A stretch of 64,000 nucleotides of DNA from NCBI RefSeq assembly GCF_030512175.1, contig NZ_JAULBL010000002.1, forward strand, positions 1,176,149 to 1,240,148. The letters run 5' to 3'. Made by a program: the position numbers and the translations under genes. The notes under the pieces are model-generated. The model saw only the letters and a list, made by a program, of their open reading frames with translations. It did no database searches and was not told where the DNA came from. Position 1 is the first letter of the stretch. Every line of letters begins with the position of its first letter. Below are positions 56,813-64,000 of the stretch, piece by piece. Source of the stretch: Paeniglutamicibacter sulfureus (GTDB lineage Bacteria > Actinomycetota > Actinomycetes > Actinomycetales > Micrococcaceae).

Positions 56813-57829
56813 ATGCGTCCACAGGTATTGATCTGCTCGTATCTCCAGAAGGAATTGGTCGACAAGCTGATCGCCGATCTGCCCGAGATCGACGTCGTCT
56901 ACCGAGCCGAACTGCTGCCGGTCCCACAGTTCGGCGCCGACCACCGGGGAAGGCAACGCGATCTGCGCGAGAGCCAAATCGCCGAATGGCGAACTCACTT
57001 GGCGGACGCCACCATCATGTTTGACTTTGACTGGTGGCAGCCAAAGGCCTGGCGGGAGCACAGCCCGAACCTCGAGTGGATCCAGGCCACGCAGGCAGGT
57101 GTTGGAGTGCGGGCCGAGGCACTGGGGCACACCGAGAACCAGGTTCGGATTACCACTGCAGCGGGTGTCCACGCCAAGCCACTGGCTGAATTCGCACTGG
57201 CCGGGTTGCTGTACTTCGTTCGAGAACTACCGCGCTTGGGATCCCAAAAAGATCAGCAACGGTGGGCGACCGGGGCGTCGAACACACTCTATGGCCAAAA
57301 AGCCTTGATCGTTGGCGCGGGCAGCATCGGTAGCGAAGTGGCAAGGACCCTGAGCTTCATGGGAGTCAGGTGCGATGGAACGATTCGCGGCACCAGAGTC
57401 CTTGGCCAGCCTTTCGAAAGGTCCGTCGCCTTGCAGGATTGCGACCTGGGGGAGTACGACATCGTGGTCTTGGCGTGCCCGCTGACCGAGGAAACCAGAG
57501 GCCTCTTCAACCGGCAGCGAATTTCCTCCATGAAGGTGGGTGCCCTGCTCGTGAACCTGGCACGAGGTCCGGTACTCGACCAGGAATCTGTAGTCGAGTC
57601 CTTGAACGCAGGTCGTCTTGGTGGAGCCGTACTTGACGTGACGGATCCTGAACCCCTGCCGGCAGGCCATCCCTTGTGGGATGCGCCGAATCTCATACTG
57701 TCGCCACATACGGCCGCAAATGTGGACGCCGAGAACGCACGCCTGATGGAACTCTTCACCAAAAATCTGCGCCTTTATCTGAGCGGTGGGAAGCTGATCA
57801 ATTCCTATGATCCCTTCCTGGGCTACTGA
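56813..57829 (+). CDS. D-2-hydroxyacid dehydrogenase family protein
   Basis: A 338-residue NAD-dependent 2-hydroxyacid dehydrogenase. The dinucleotide motif ALIVGAGSIGSEVARTL is at ~162-178. The catalytic Arg lies in LVNLARGPVLDQESV (~245-259), Glu in LDVTDPEPLPAGHPLWD (~275-290) and His in SPHTAANVDAENARL (~298-312). The N-terminal lid starts MRPQVLICSYLQKELVDKLI. It likely reduces a 2-oxo acid produced in the pathway. It is divergent from the PaaX gene with operator copy C between; AGGAATTTC precedes the ATG at 56813. Confidence 0.87.
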   Translation: MRPQVLICSYLQKELVDKLIADLPEIDVVYRAELLPVPQFGADHRGRQRDLRESQIAEWRTHLADATIMFDFDWWQPKAWREHSPNLEWIQATQAGVGVRAEALGHTENQVRITTAAGVHAKPLAEFALAGLLYFVRELPRLGSQKDQQRWATGASNTLYGQKALIVGAGSIGSEVARTLSFMGVRCDGTIRGTRVLGQPFERSVALQDCDLGEYDIVVLACPLTEETRGLFNRQRISSMKVGALLVNLARGPVLDQESVVESLNAGRLGGAVLDVTDPEPLPAGHPLWDAPNLILSPHTAANVDAENARLMELFTKNLRLYLSGGKLINSYDPFLGY

Positions 57830-57844
57830 CAGCGGACCCGGGAA

Positions 57845-58555
57845 TCAAGCTCTGGGTGTTGCATAGCGCAAGGGGCCGGCACTGAGGGGTGCGGTCGGCC
57901 GGACGTCATCGAGAAGTCCGGCCTGGACGACAAGCACCGCGAGTTGAACACGGTTGCTGATGTCGAGCGGTTCCATGATTTTCGCAAGTTGGGCCTTCAC
58001 GGTCCCTTCACTGACGTGAAGAAGTGAGGCTATCTGGGCATTTGTGTAGCCTTGCGTCAGGGAATGCAGCAAGCGTCGATCCCGCGGGCTCGCTTGACGC
58101 AGGAGCTGCGACTTGAAGTCGTACTTGCTTGTGGAATGAGGTGGGAACTGATCTGCATCGGCTGGCTTGGAAAAGATCATGTTTCCCGAGTGGATCATCC
58201 GAAGCGCTACTCCGAGATCAGTCGAAACGGCATTCTTGGCCAGATAGCTGCAGGCACCCGCTGAATGCGCTCGGGTCATGGTTTCTATGTCGTGAGCCGC
58301 CGAAAGCATGACAACCCTGGTCGCCGGGGCACCCGCCAATATCCGCTTGGTGGCCTCCGGGCTGGAGACATCTCTAATGGTGGTTTCCATGAGAACTAGA
58401 TCGGGTCGCTTGTCCAGGGCGGCTTCGATGGCTTCGTCGCCAGTTCCTGTGACTGCCTCGAGCTCAACATCGGGGCTTGATGCCAAGAGACTTTCGAGTC
58501 CAAGCCGAAGAAAGTAATCACCGTCTGCTAAATGGACTCGTATGCGAGGCTGCAT
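57845..58555 (-). CDS. LuxR/NarL-type response regulator with atypical receiver
   Basis: A 236-residue protein with an N-terminal receiver fold (~3-125) and a C-terminal LuxR helix-turn-helix (~155-215; RQASPRDRRLLHSLTQGYTN, then LLHVSEGTVKAQLAKIMEPL). The usual acidic pair reads ADGD (second Asp replaced by Gly). The phospho-acceptor position reads LVLMETTIRD, with Glu where Asp is expected. Lys in SYLAKNAV and Ser in VVMLSAAHD remain. It may therefore act without phosphorylation. No histidine kinase gene is adjacent. ATG 58555 follows TTAGGAGCCCTCCA. Confidence 0.82.
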   Translation of the reverse strand: MQPRIRVHLADGDYFLRLGLESLLASSPDVELEAVTGTGDEAIEAALDKRPDLVLMETTIRDVSSPEATKRILAGAPATRVVMLSAAHDIETMTRAHSAGACSYLAKNAVSTDLGVALRMIHSGNMIFSKPADADQFPPHSTSKYDFKSQLLRQASPRDRRLLHSLTQGYTNAQIASLLHVSEGTVKAQLAKIMEPLDISNRVQLAVLVVQAGLLDDVRPTAPLSAGPLRYATPRA

Positions 58556-59081
58556 TGGAGGGCTCCTAAAGGAATCTGAAAATATAGCACTAGCGCACAA
58601 TAAATCAAACGCAGAACCAACGACCAGTGCCCAAAAACTATATTTTTCGCTGTATTTCATTCCCATATTAGCCATGTTGAATAGCCGGTTGGCGAATGAA
58701 GCGCACAAAAGAGTACAAGTTACGGAAAACAGAGTGAATTATGGCCGAGTGTCCGACTTGGATGACCCATCGAGGGGAGTTTCAGGACGCTGGATCCCCG
58801 GGCGACGTGCCTGTTCGTGATAACCATACGGTGAATGGATTATGACTCGTGCGGCCCAGTCTAGGACCCGGCCCCTTACATGGCGTCAAGCGTGGAGGCG
58901 CGAACGGGATGTTCCTCTGAACACTTTCCATCGCCTGGAAGATGCACTGGCAGTAGACGCTTCGCCCCAAAAGGTGGGAAGCGTCGCCCACCATCGGCCA
59001 GCAAAATCTTGGCCGACGCGCCCGCGCCCAGCCATCCGATGGTGTCGACCTACAGCATTCTCAAATAAAGAATGAGCGGGG
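58556..59081. other. AT-rich gene-free region
   Basis: About 525 bp without a convincing gene. Roughly 58560-58750 is conspicuously A/T-rich for this genome (runs such as AAAAACTATATTTTTC). It holds the promoter of the response regulator. A hairpin GACGCTT (58956-58962) / AAGCGTC (58979-58985) with an inner CCC/GGG stem follows. Short open frames here lack the genome's codon bias. It may mark an old insertion or a regulatory DNA island. Confidence 0.5.
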
Positions 59082-59306
59082 CTACTTTTTCTTTGCGCGT
59101 CCGAAGGCAAGATATGCAAGGGGCCCAAGGAAGTTAATGAACGTCGCTGCGGCCCAGGCGCTCTTTGGACCGTTGACTTCCAACGCAGGGCGTTTGACCA
59201 GGTCGCGCAGGGCCACGAATTGGAGAGCCAGCTGGGCAATTCCCATAACGGTGATTCGCCATCGTGCCACGACTGATAGTTCGTTCCAGCTTGTGTTCCG
59301 GGCCAT
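59082..59306 (-). CDS. PLDc_N-domain small membrane protein
   Basis: A 74-residue protein with two hydrophobic segments (about 17-34 and 48-67). The ending KSAWAAATFINFLGPLAYLAFGR is that of the phospholipase-D nuclease N-terminal (PLDc_N) domain found at the start of cardiolipin synthases, but here it stands alone. It is a small integral membrane protein of unknown function. The ATG at 59306 is preceded by AGGAGAAGC. Confidence 0.75.
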   Translation of the reverse strand: MARNTSWNELSVVARWRITVMGIAQLALQFVALRDLVKRPALEVNGPKSAWAAATFINFLGPLAYLAFGRAKKK

Positions 59307-59376
59307 GCTTCTCCTCGTGAGTCATTGCGGATGCGTCTGGTGCAACCGGCTACCATCTGCCATCGTATCCCTGGCG

Positions 59377-59754
59377 CTAATGGAAGTGGTCTCGAAGCCG
59401 TTCCATCTCGCGTCGGTCCTTTTTCGTCGGCCGGCCGGCGCCCCTGTCCCTGACGGGAACCTGCGGGATGACTTCCTTGGGCCGGACCGGGGTGTGGTCG
59501 AGATAGCAGCGGGCGGCGATGTCGGCACCCACCCTCTTGGATATTACGGCGGTCACTTCGAGGATCCTGTCGAATCCGGATTGCCTGACCCGGATGGTGT
59601 CTCCCGGAACGACAATCTGTGCGGCCTTGGCGGGTTTGTCGTTTAGGCGCACGTGGCCGGCGCGGCAGGCTGTCGTTGCCGCCGAGCGGGTCTTATAGAT
59701 TCGAATCGACCATAACCAGGCATCGATTCTGACGGCCTTGGATTCCTGCTTCAC
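59377..59754 (-). CDS. S4-domain RNA-binding protein (Hsp15-like)
   Basis: A 125-residue protein. The S4 fold spans residues 8-70: RIDAWLWSIRIYKTRSAATT, GHVRLNDKPAKAAQIVVPGD and TIRVRQSGFDRILEVTAVIS. The basic tail GRPTKKDRREMERLRDHF is typical of Hsp15/RqcP-type proteins that bind ribosomal RNA and stalled 50S subunits. The start is GTG at 59754, with GACGGG directly upstream. Confidence 0.88.
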   Translation of the reverse strand: MKQESKAVRIDAWLWSIRIYKTRSAATTACRAGHVRLNDKPAKAAQIVVPGDTIRVRQSGFDRILEVTAVISKRVGADIAARCYLDHTPVRPKEVIPQVPVRDRGAGRPTKKDRREMERLRDHFH

Positions 59755-59872
59755 CCCGTCAGTCTATCCATCGCAGGACATCGGGCACGGTTATTGAGCA
59801 GAGAGCGAGCCGACTGGAGCTGTTCCCGGCCATGCCGGGTTGCTTCGACTGCCAACGAGGGCGTGAGCTCGT

Positions 59873-60412
59873 TCAGCCGCAACCGTTGGCAGGATCAAAC
59901 ATCCCCGCCTCGATCTGTTGGGCCTGCCGTTGTGCATCGCGCAGTTGCTCGTAGAATCTCACGTTGGGCTCGACCTTCATTGCCGTCGCGTGTCCGGATG
60001 CCACGAGGGCTCCGTTGATGAATTCTCCCCCGTGGCTCAGTGCGGCGAGGGTCCGCCCATATTGGTCCAGGCGTTCGGCATCGAATTGCAGCTCGACCTC
60101 CGCACCCTTGGGCAGTTTCTTGGCCAGGAATTCGGCCGCCTGCCGGCCGAAGCATTCCCCGGGTTGGTCCGGGCGGGGAATCTCCGGTGCGTCGACGTTT
60201 AGCAGCCGGACCTTGGTTCGTTCGCCGTCCAGCATGAGGTAGAGGGTGTCACCGTCGACCACATGCTGAACCGTTGCGCTTGCGTCCGGGTCACCCGTTC
60301 GGTCCCCGTAACCGCCGTTGACCTTGGGAAGCAACAACCACGTTCCGGCGACGACCGCTACGCACAAGACAAGCACCGGGACGGCACTGCCTCGACGACG
60401 GGACCTACTCAT
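59873..60412 (-). CDS. Membrane-anchored/secreted thermonuclease-family nuclease
   Basis: A 179-residue Staphylococcal-nuclease-fold protein. A hydrophobic N-terminal segment (VPVLVLCVAVVAGTWLLLP, ~11-29) is followed by the SNase domain (~45-170) with VVDGDTLYLMLDGERTKVRL, LNVDAPEIPRPDQPGECFGR and LDQYGRTLAALS. The Asp-Thr calcium site and both catalytic Arg positions (RLLNVDAPE, YGRTLA) are retained. It probably degrades extracellular nucleic acids. It lies 17 bp downstream of the lipoprotein gene on the same strand. Confidence 0.85.
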   Translation of the reverse strand: MSRSRRRGSAVPVLVLCVAVVAGTWLLLPKVNGGYGDRTGDPDASATVQHVVDGDTLYLMLDGERTKVRLLNVDAPEIPRPDQPGECFGRQAAEFLAKKLPKGAEVELQFDAERLDQYGRTLAALSHGGEFINGALVASGHATAMKVEPNVRFYEQLRDAQRQAQQIEAGMFDPANGCG

Positions 60413-60429
60413 GGCTGTCGCTCATTTTC

Positions 60430-60795
60430 CTAGACCAGGGCGTTGTCGCAGGCGGTAACGAGCCGGGCCTGTACATCGGCCGGGACCTGGTCGCCGGAGG
60501 CAGCCACATCGTCAAGTGCGCTGACGATCTCCGGGGGCAGCCCGCCCTCGCGGACGGCGTCGACCATGGAGGCAACGACCTTGAGGTCGGCTGCGTTGAT
60601 GGTGCCGTCCTGGATGGGGGCACAAGCTTGCTTGATGAGTTCCTTCTTGGCGCCGTCGGCCAGTTGCGTGGCGGCGGAGGAAGCTGCGGAAGAGGCCGTG
60701 TCGGCAATGGTTGCGCAACCGGTCGCCGAGAGCAGGAGGACTGCGCCGGAAATCAGCAGTGCACTTTTGGAGCGTGAAAATGTCATGGGTTCCAT
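60430..60795 (-). CDS. Small lipoprotein
   Basis: A 121-residue protein with a signal peptide ending in lipobox SATGC (signal LLISGAVLLLSATGC). The mature ~95 residues are Ala/Asp-rich with two further cysteines (QACAPIQDG and VTACDNALV), possibly a disulfide. No enzymatic motif. The start was placed at ATG 60795, since GGGGAA lies 9-10 nt upstream; ATG 60786 is an alternative. Confidence 0.68.
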   Translation of the reverse strand: MEPMTFSRSKSALLISGAVLLLSATGCATIADTASSAASSAATQLADGAKKELIKQACAPIQDGTINAADLKVVASMVDAVREGGLPPEIVSALDDVAASGDQVPADVQARLVTACDNALV

Positions 60796-60861
60796 CTTAG
60801 TTGTTCCCCGGTGGGAGAACTCTGGGTAACCCATGAGTGCTCCCACCCTGGAGATGAACTG

Positions 60862-62196
60862 CTATCCGCGTGCCGACACGGTTTCCAGGCGCGCAGGCCT
60901 GGCCAGGCCCAGTGTTTCGCGCAGCGTGGTTCCCGGGTAGGCGGAGCGGAACAGGCCGCGCTCTTGGAGGATCGGTACGACCAATCCCACAAAATCATCC
61001 AATCCCGCCGGATAACTTGGGCACATGAGGTTGAAGCCCTCACAGGCGCCCGACATGAACCATTCCTCGATCTCGTCCGCGATCTCGGCGGGGGTGCCGA
61101 TCATGGTTGCATGGCCCCCGCCCGCGGCCAGGAACCCCAGCAGTTCGCGAAGCGTGGGGTGCTGGGTTTCGATGATGCGCTGAACGGTCAGGTAGCGGCC
61201 TTGTGGGCCGGTGAAGTCCTCGGCCGGGGGCAGCGGATCCACCCTGTCGTCCAGCGGATGGGTGTTGTAGTCCTGGCCGGTGAACATATTGAGTTGGGCG
61301 ATGGCCGACCCGGTGTCAATGAAGGAATCCAGCACGCGCTTCTTTTCCCATGCCTCTTCCCGCGTGGCACCGATGTACGTGACCAGCCCGGGAAGCACGG
61401 GAACCGGGTCCTTGGAGCGTCCGGCAAGATCCAGTAGTCGCCGGATGTCGGCGGCATACTCGGCTGCCGATTCCCTGTCCCAGGAAACGGAGTAAATGGC
61501 TTCGGCATGGCGGGCCGCAAAGGAGCGGCCGGCTTCCGAGGATCCCGCCTGGAACAGCACCGGCCGCCCTTGCGGGCACCGGGGGACTGTCAGCGGGCCG
61601 GCGACAGAGAAATGGTTGCCGCGGTGGTTGATCGGCCGGACCTGCGCCGGATCAAGGTAACGTCCGGCTTCCCGGTCAACCAGCAGTGCAGAATCTGACC
61701 AGGAATCCCACAACTCCTGCAACGCGACAACAAACTCTTCGGCGCGCTCGTAGCGCTGGGCATGAGGCGGCAGGGAATCCATGGAATGATTGCGGGCCTC
61801 GGCGTCAAACATGGAGGTCACCACGTTGATGCCCGCCCGCCCGCCGCTGATGTGGTCCAGCGAGGCCAGCAGCCTGGCGGCGTGGAAGGGCGTGTAGAAA
61901 CTCGCCGAGATCGTGGTGACCAACCCGATGCGGCTGGTGGCACGGGCCATGGCACTGAGAGCAGTCACCGGTTCCAGGAACCACGGGATACCTGCCGCGT
62001 ATTCATGGTTCACGCTCTGCCCGTCGGCAAAAAAGACAGCATCCAGGCAACCGCGCTCGGCAATCCGGGCAAGTTCCTCGTAGTAGGAAATGTCGCCGAC
62101 GCGGTCGGCGCTGGAGTCGGGGTGGCGCCATCCCATGGTGTGGTGGCCCGCCCCGTAGATGAAGGCGTTCAGGTGCAATTGGCGTGTGGCGTCCAC
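60862..62196 (-). CDS. NtaA/DszA-type FMN-dependent monooxygenase
   Basis: A 444-residue luciferase-like monooxygenase of the NtaA/SnaA/DszA branch. Features: LHLNAFIYGAGHHTMGWRHP (~7-26), YEELARIAERGCLDAVFFAD, PVTALSAMARATSRIGLVTT, HAARLLASLDHISGGRAGIN and GRPVLFQAGSSEAGRSFAAR. The family uses FMNH2 from a partner reductase to cleave C-N or C-S bonds. Start codon GTG at 62196, 17 bp after the SDR gene, so both share the mRNA led by the TPP riboswitch. Substrate unknown. Confidence 0.85.
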   Translation of the reverse strand: MDATRQLHLNAFIYGAGHHTMGWRHPDSSADRVGDISYYEELARIAERGCLDAVFFADGQSVNHEYAAGIPWFLEPVTALSAMARATSRIGLVTTISASFYTPFHAARLLASLDHISGGRAGINVVTSMFDAEARNHSMDSLPPHAQRYERAEEFVVALQELWDSWSDSALLVDREAGRYLDPAQVRPINHRGNHFSVAGPLTVPRCPQGRPVLFQAGSSEAGRSFAARHAEAIYSVSWDRESAAEYAADIRRLLDLAGRSKDPVPVLPGLVTYIGATREEAWEKKRVLDSFIDTGSAIAQLNMFTGQDYNTHPLDDRVDPLPPAEDFTGPQGRYLTVQRIIETQHPTLRELLGFLAAGGGHATMIGTPAEIADEIEEWFMSGACEGFNLMCPSYPAGLDDFVGLVVPILQERGLFRSAYPGTTLRETLGLARPARLETVSARG

Positions 62197-62213
62197 GATG
62201 CTTTACCGGACCC

Positions 62214-62978
62214 CTAGTTCATCACCAGGCCGCCGTCGACAACCAGGTTCTGCCCGGTCACCGCCCGGGACCACGGTGAAGCGAACAGCAGTGCGGCGTC
62301 GGCGAACTCCGCCGGGGAAGTGACCCTGCGCAGTGGCGTGGAGCCGGCGATCAGGTCGAAGACCGCTTCCGGGGTGGCGGCGGAGGCATCGGTGGTGCGA
62401 AGCAGGCCGCCGGAGATCATGTTCACGCGGATGTTTTCCGGGCCGAGGTCGGCCGCGAACGTGCGGGTCATGGCCAGCAGGGCAGCCTTGGCCGCGGTGT
62501 AGTCGTGGTAGGGGACCACGGGGTTCTGGAAGAGGTTTGTCCCGATGTTGACGATGTTGCCAAAGCCCGCGGTTCTCATGCCGGGCAGGGTTGCCTGGAT
62601 CGTGTTCAGCGCACCGCCAACGATGCCGGTGAACTGCTCCCCGAAAGCCATGTAGCCGATTCCATCGGCCTTGGCACGGGCGTCGCCATTGAACGAAAAA
62701 TCGGGCAGGGCGTTGTTGACGACAGTGGTGATGGGAGCACCAAAATGTTCGTGCGCCCCGGCCACCAATTGGGAGACTTGATCCGTGTTCGCGACATCGG
62801 CTTGGACCGCGATCGCGCGATCGGCCCCGAACTCGGCTGCCAGTTCCCGGGCGGCGGTTTCGCTGGAGCGGTAGTTCAATACGAGCCGTGCGCCCTCGCG
62901 CGCAAAGGCCCGGGCCAGGTCTGCCCCGAGTCCGCGTCCGGCCCCGGTGATCAACACGATTTGGTCCTTGATAAGCAT
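62214..62978 (-). CDS. SDR oxidoreductase under TPP-riboswitch control
   Basis: A 254-residue classical SDR (FabG-like). Cofactor motif VLITGAGRGLGADLARAFAR (~8-27), NNALPDF in place of NNAG, active-site PYHDYTAAKAALLAMTRTFA (Tyr-x-x-x-Lys, ~155-160) and the C-terminal SRAVTGQNLVVDGGLVMN. It reduces or oxidises a carbonyl/alcohol with NAD(P). ATG 62978 follows AAGGGTGC and is preceded by a TPP riboswitch with its expression platform. It is the first gene of a two-gene operon with the FMN monooxygenase. Confidence 0.87.
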   Translation of the reverse strand: MLIKDQIVLITGAGRGLGADLARAFAREGARLVLNYRSSETAARELAAEFGADRAIAVQADVANTDQVSQLVAGAHEHFGAPITTVVNNALPDFSFNGDARAKADGIGYMAFGEQFTGIVGGALNTIQATLPGMRTAGFGNIVNIGTNLFQNPVVPYHDYTAAKAALLAMTRTFAADLGPENIRVNMISGGLLRTTDASAATPEAVFDLIAGSTPLRRVTSPAEFADAALLFASPWSRAVTGQNLVVDGGLVMN

Positions 62979-62983
62979 TTCTT

Positions 62984-63011
62984 GCACCCTTCTGTTGGGC
63001 GAAGGGATGCC
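62984..63011 (-). promoter_or_regulatory. Riboswitch expression platform (alternative pairing with the SD)
   Basis: On the minus strand GGCATCCCTTCGC (63011-62999) is the exact complement of the aptamer 3' segment GCGAAGGGATGCC (63083-63071). Its GCATCCCTT part can instead pair, with one bulged base, to AAGGGTGC (62991-62984), the Shine-Dalgarno region of the SDR gene. The two pairings exclude each other, so TPP binding should free the strand to hide the SD. Confidence 0.75.
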
Positions 63012-63067
63012 ATGGAACCAGCCGACGGGCGTCCAGGAATTTGGGGTACGAGGGCAGTTCAAGCCGG

Positions 63068-63148
63068 ACCGGCATCCCTTCGCTCGGATTATCGAGATCA
63101 GGTTCAACGGGTCTATCTCTCAGCCGCCAGGCGGCACCCCGTGTCGAG
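63068..63148 (-). promoter_or_regulatory. TPP riboswitch (THI element)
   Basis: The minus strand reads CGGGGTGCC, then GGCTGAGAGATAGACCCG, TTGAACCTGATCTCGATAAT and CCGAGCGAAGGGATGCC. These are the conserved GGGGTGC, CTGAGA, ACCC..TTGAACCTGATC and GCGnAGGGA boxes of the TPP aptamer, in the right order. P1 ends are complementary (CGGGGTGCC / GGGATGCCG). It lies about 90 nt upstream of the SDR start on the same strand. Confidence 0.93.
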
Positions 63149-63284
63149 TCCTGTGGCCAACGTAGCACCGGTACGGGGCAATCCCCGAATCAAGGGCAAG
63201 GACGGAGGCGACACACGCCAGGCGTCGCCGGTCGGTGTCCGCGGGCAGTGCTACGGATGCGGCAAACTAGTGTGGGTGAGCCAG

Positions 63285-64000
63285 ATGCGAATAATCCAGA
63301 CCATTGCCGCCGAGTTAACTTCCGGGGGTGCTTCGGTTGCCGACTGGCAGGTGAAGGCCGCCGTCGAATTGCTCGATGCCGGATCGACCGTCCCCTTCAT
63401 TGCCCGATACCGCAAGGAAGCCACCGGAACCCTGGACGACACCCAGCTGCGCCTGCTTGAGGAGCGGCTGCGCTACCTGCGTGAATTGGAGGACCGCCGG
63501 GAAGCGATCCTGAAGGCCATCGAGGAGCAGGGGAAACTCACCGACGAGCTGCGGGCCGCCATCATGGCCGCCGGCACCAAGGCCGAATTGGAGGACCTGT
63601 ATCTGCCTTACAAGTCCAAGCGCCGCACCCGCGCCCAGATCGCCCGCGAGGCCGGACTCGAGCCGCTGGCCGACTCGCTGATCCGCGATCCCGCCCAGGA
63701 TCCCGAAGCGTTGGCAGCCACCTTCCTAAACCCCGAGCACGAGGTCAATGCGGCATCCGATGCCCTGGCCGGTGCCCGGGCCATTCTCACCGAACGTGCC
63801 TCGCAGGACGCGGTGCTTGTGTCCGAATTGCGCGAACGGCTGTGGACACGAGGGAAGATCTCGTCCAAGATCGCATCCGGCGCCCCTGCCGCGGATGCCT
63901 CGAAGTTCTCCGACTACGAAGACTTCGTGCAGCCCGTTGCCACCCAGCCCTCGCACCGCATCCTCGCGCTGCTGCGCGGGGAACGCGAGGGTGCGCTGAG
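63285..64000 (+). CDS. tex: Tex-family transcription accessory protein (3' truncated)
   Basis: About 238 residues of an expected ~800 are present; the frame runs off the window. The N-terminal Tex region is clear: LLDAGSTVPFIARYRKEATG (~26-45), LRLLEERLRYLRELEDRREA and KAELEDLYLPYKSKRRTRAQ, all highly conserved. Tex is a cytoplasmic nucleic-acid-binding protein with YqgF-like and S1 domains located further downstream. The start was taken at ATG 63285; GTG 63276, in frame, is possible. Confidence 0.9.
   Translation, partial: MRIIQTIAAELTSGGASVADWQVKAAVELLDAGSTVPFIARYRKEATGTLDDTQLRLLEERLRYLRELEDRREAILKAIEEQGKLTDELRAAIMAAGTKAELEDLYLPYKSKRRTRAQIAREAGLEPLADSLIRDPAQDPEALAATFLNPEHEVNAASDALAGARAILTERASQDAVLVSELRERLWTRGKISSKIASGAPAADASKFSDYEDFVQPVATQPSHRILALLRGEREGAL

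Noticed and set aside
58782-59075. Overlapping short open frames in the AT-rich gap
   Set aside because: They lack ribosome-binding sites and homologous-looking motifs, and overlap each other on both strands.

Overview
The window is high-GC (roughly two-thirds G+C), gene-dense DNA with many ATGA-type overlaps, GTG/TTG starts and strong codon bias, typical of an actinobacterium. A DUF222/HNH endonuclease, a PucR regulator, a GlnR-type box in front of nitrite reductase, an actinobacterial SpoIID/LytB protein and a long YhgE-like heptad-repeat protein point to the Micrococcaceae (Arthrobacter / Paeniglutamicibacter-like). That assignment is inference. No rRNA, tRNA, CRISPR array or insertion sequence was recognised.

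Left part (1-24 kb): the tail of an unidentified gene, an orphan DUF2384 antitoxin-like protein, an NmrA-type reductase and a DUF222/HNH protein with a probable +1 frameshift. A catabolic operon follows on the minus strand (MHS transporter, ThDP enzyme, YtcJ-like amidohydrolase, M20 carbamoylase-type hydrolase), divergent from a PucR regulator. Then come a membrane-anchored ABM protein, meso-diaminopimelate dehydrogenase, an 802-residue heptad-repeat membrane protein with a tandem operator-like pair upstream, a membrane-anchored FMN glutamate-synthase-like protein, an MFS carrier, a 3-hydroxyisobutyryl-CoA hydrolase-like protein with a puzzling start, a SpoIID/LytB protein, two DUF202 proteins followed by a frameshifted gene, and a LysR regulator.

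Middle part (24-43 kb): assorted membrane, LLM-flavin and lipoprotein genes and a cold-shock protein. Next is a nitrite assimilation/siroheme block: nirB, SUMT and hemD on the plus strand and nirD, sirohydrochlorin chelatase on the minus strand, with a GlnR-like operator between them. A DHA2 exporter and its TetR regulator flank a 16-bp palindrome. CynX-type MFS, TRIC-type channel, DUF1697, an Nramp relative lacking the canonical metal motifs, an S9 peptidase and a DAO-type oxidoreductase complete this part.

Right part (43.6-58 kb): an aromatic-acid catabolic island. It holds an AAHS transporter, a hot-dog thioesterase, a cyclase/ThDP-enzyme pair behind a 20-bp palindrome, and a five-gene operon (FAH hydrolase, small cupin, TesB thioesterase, aryl-CoA ligase, bifunctional salicylyl-/2-aminobenzoyl-CoA monooxygenase). 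RidA, a PaaX-family regulator and a D-2-hydroxyacid dehydrogenase follow. The same imperfect dyad (GTGACG-NN-CGTTAC-like) lies in all three divergent promoter regions of the island and is probably the operator of the PaaX-type regulator. The suggested route is CoA activation, 5-hydroxylation, thioester hydrolysis, cupin ring cleavage and FAH hydrolysis, with RidA possibly handling an enamine from an amino-substituted substrate such as anthranilate.

Far right (57.8-64 kb): a LuxR-type response regulator with a degenerate receiver domain, an AT-rich island, small housekeeping genes (PLDc_N, S4, nuclease, lipoprotein), and an SDR-FMN monooxygenase operon behind a clear TPP riboswitch with a visible Shine-Dalgarno-sequestering platform. 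The window ends inside tex.
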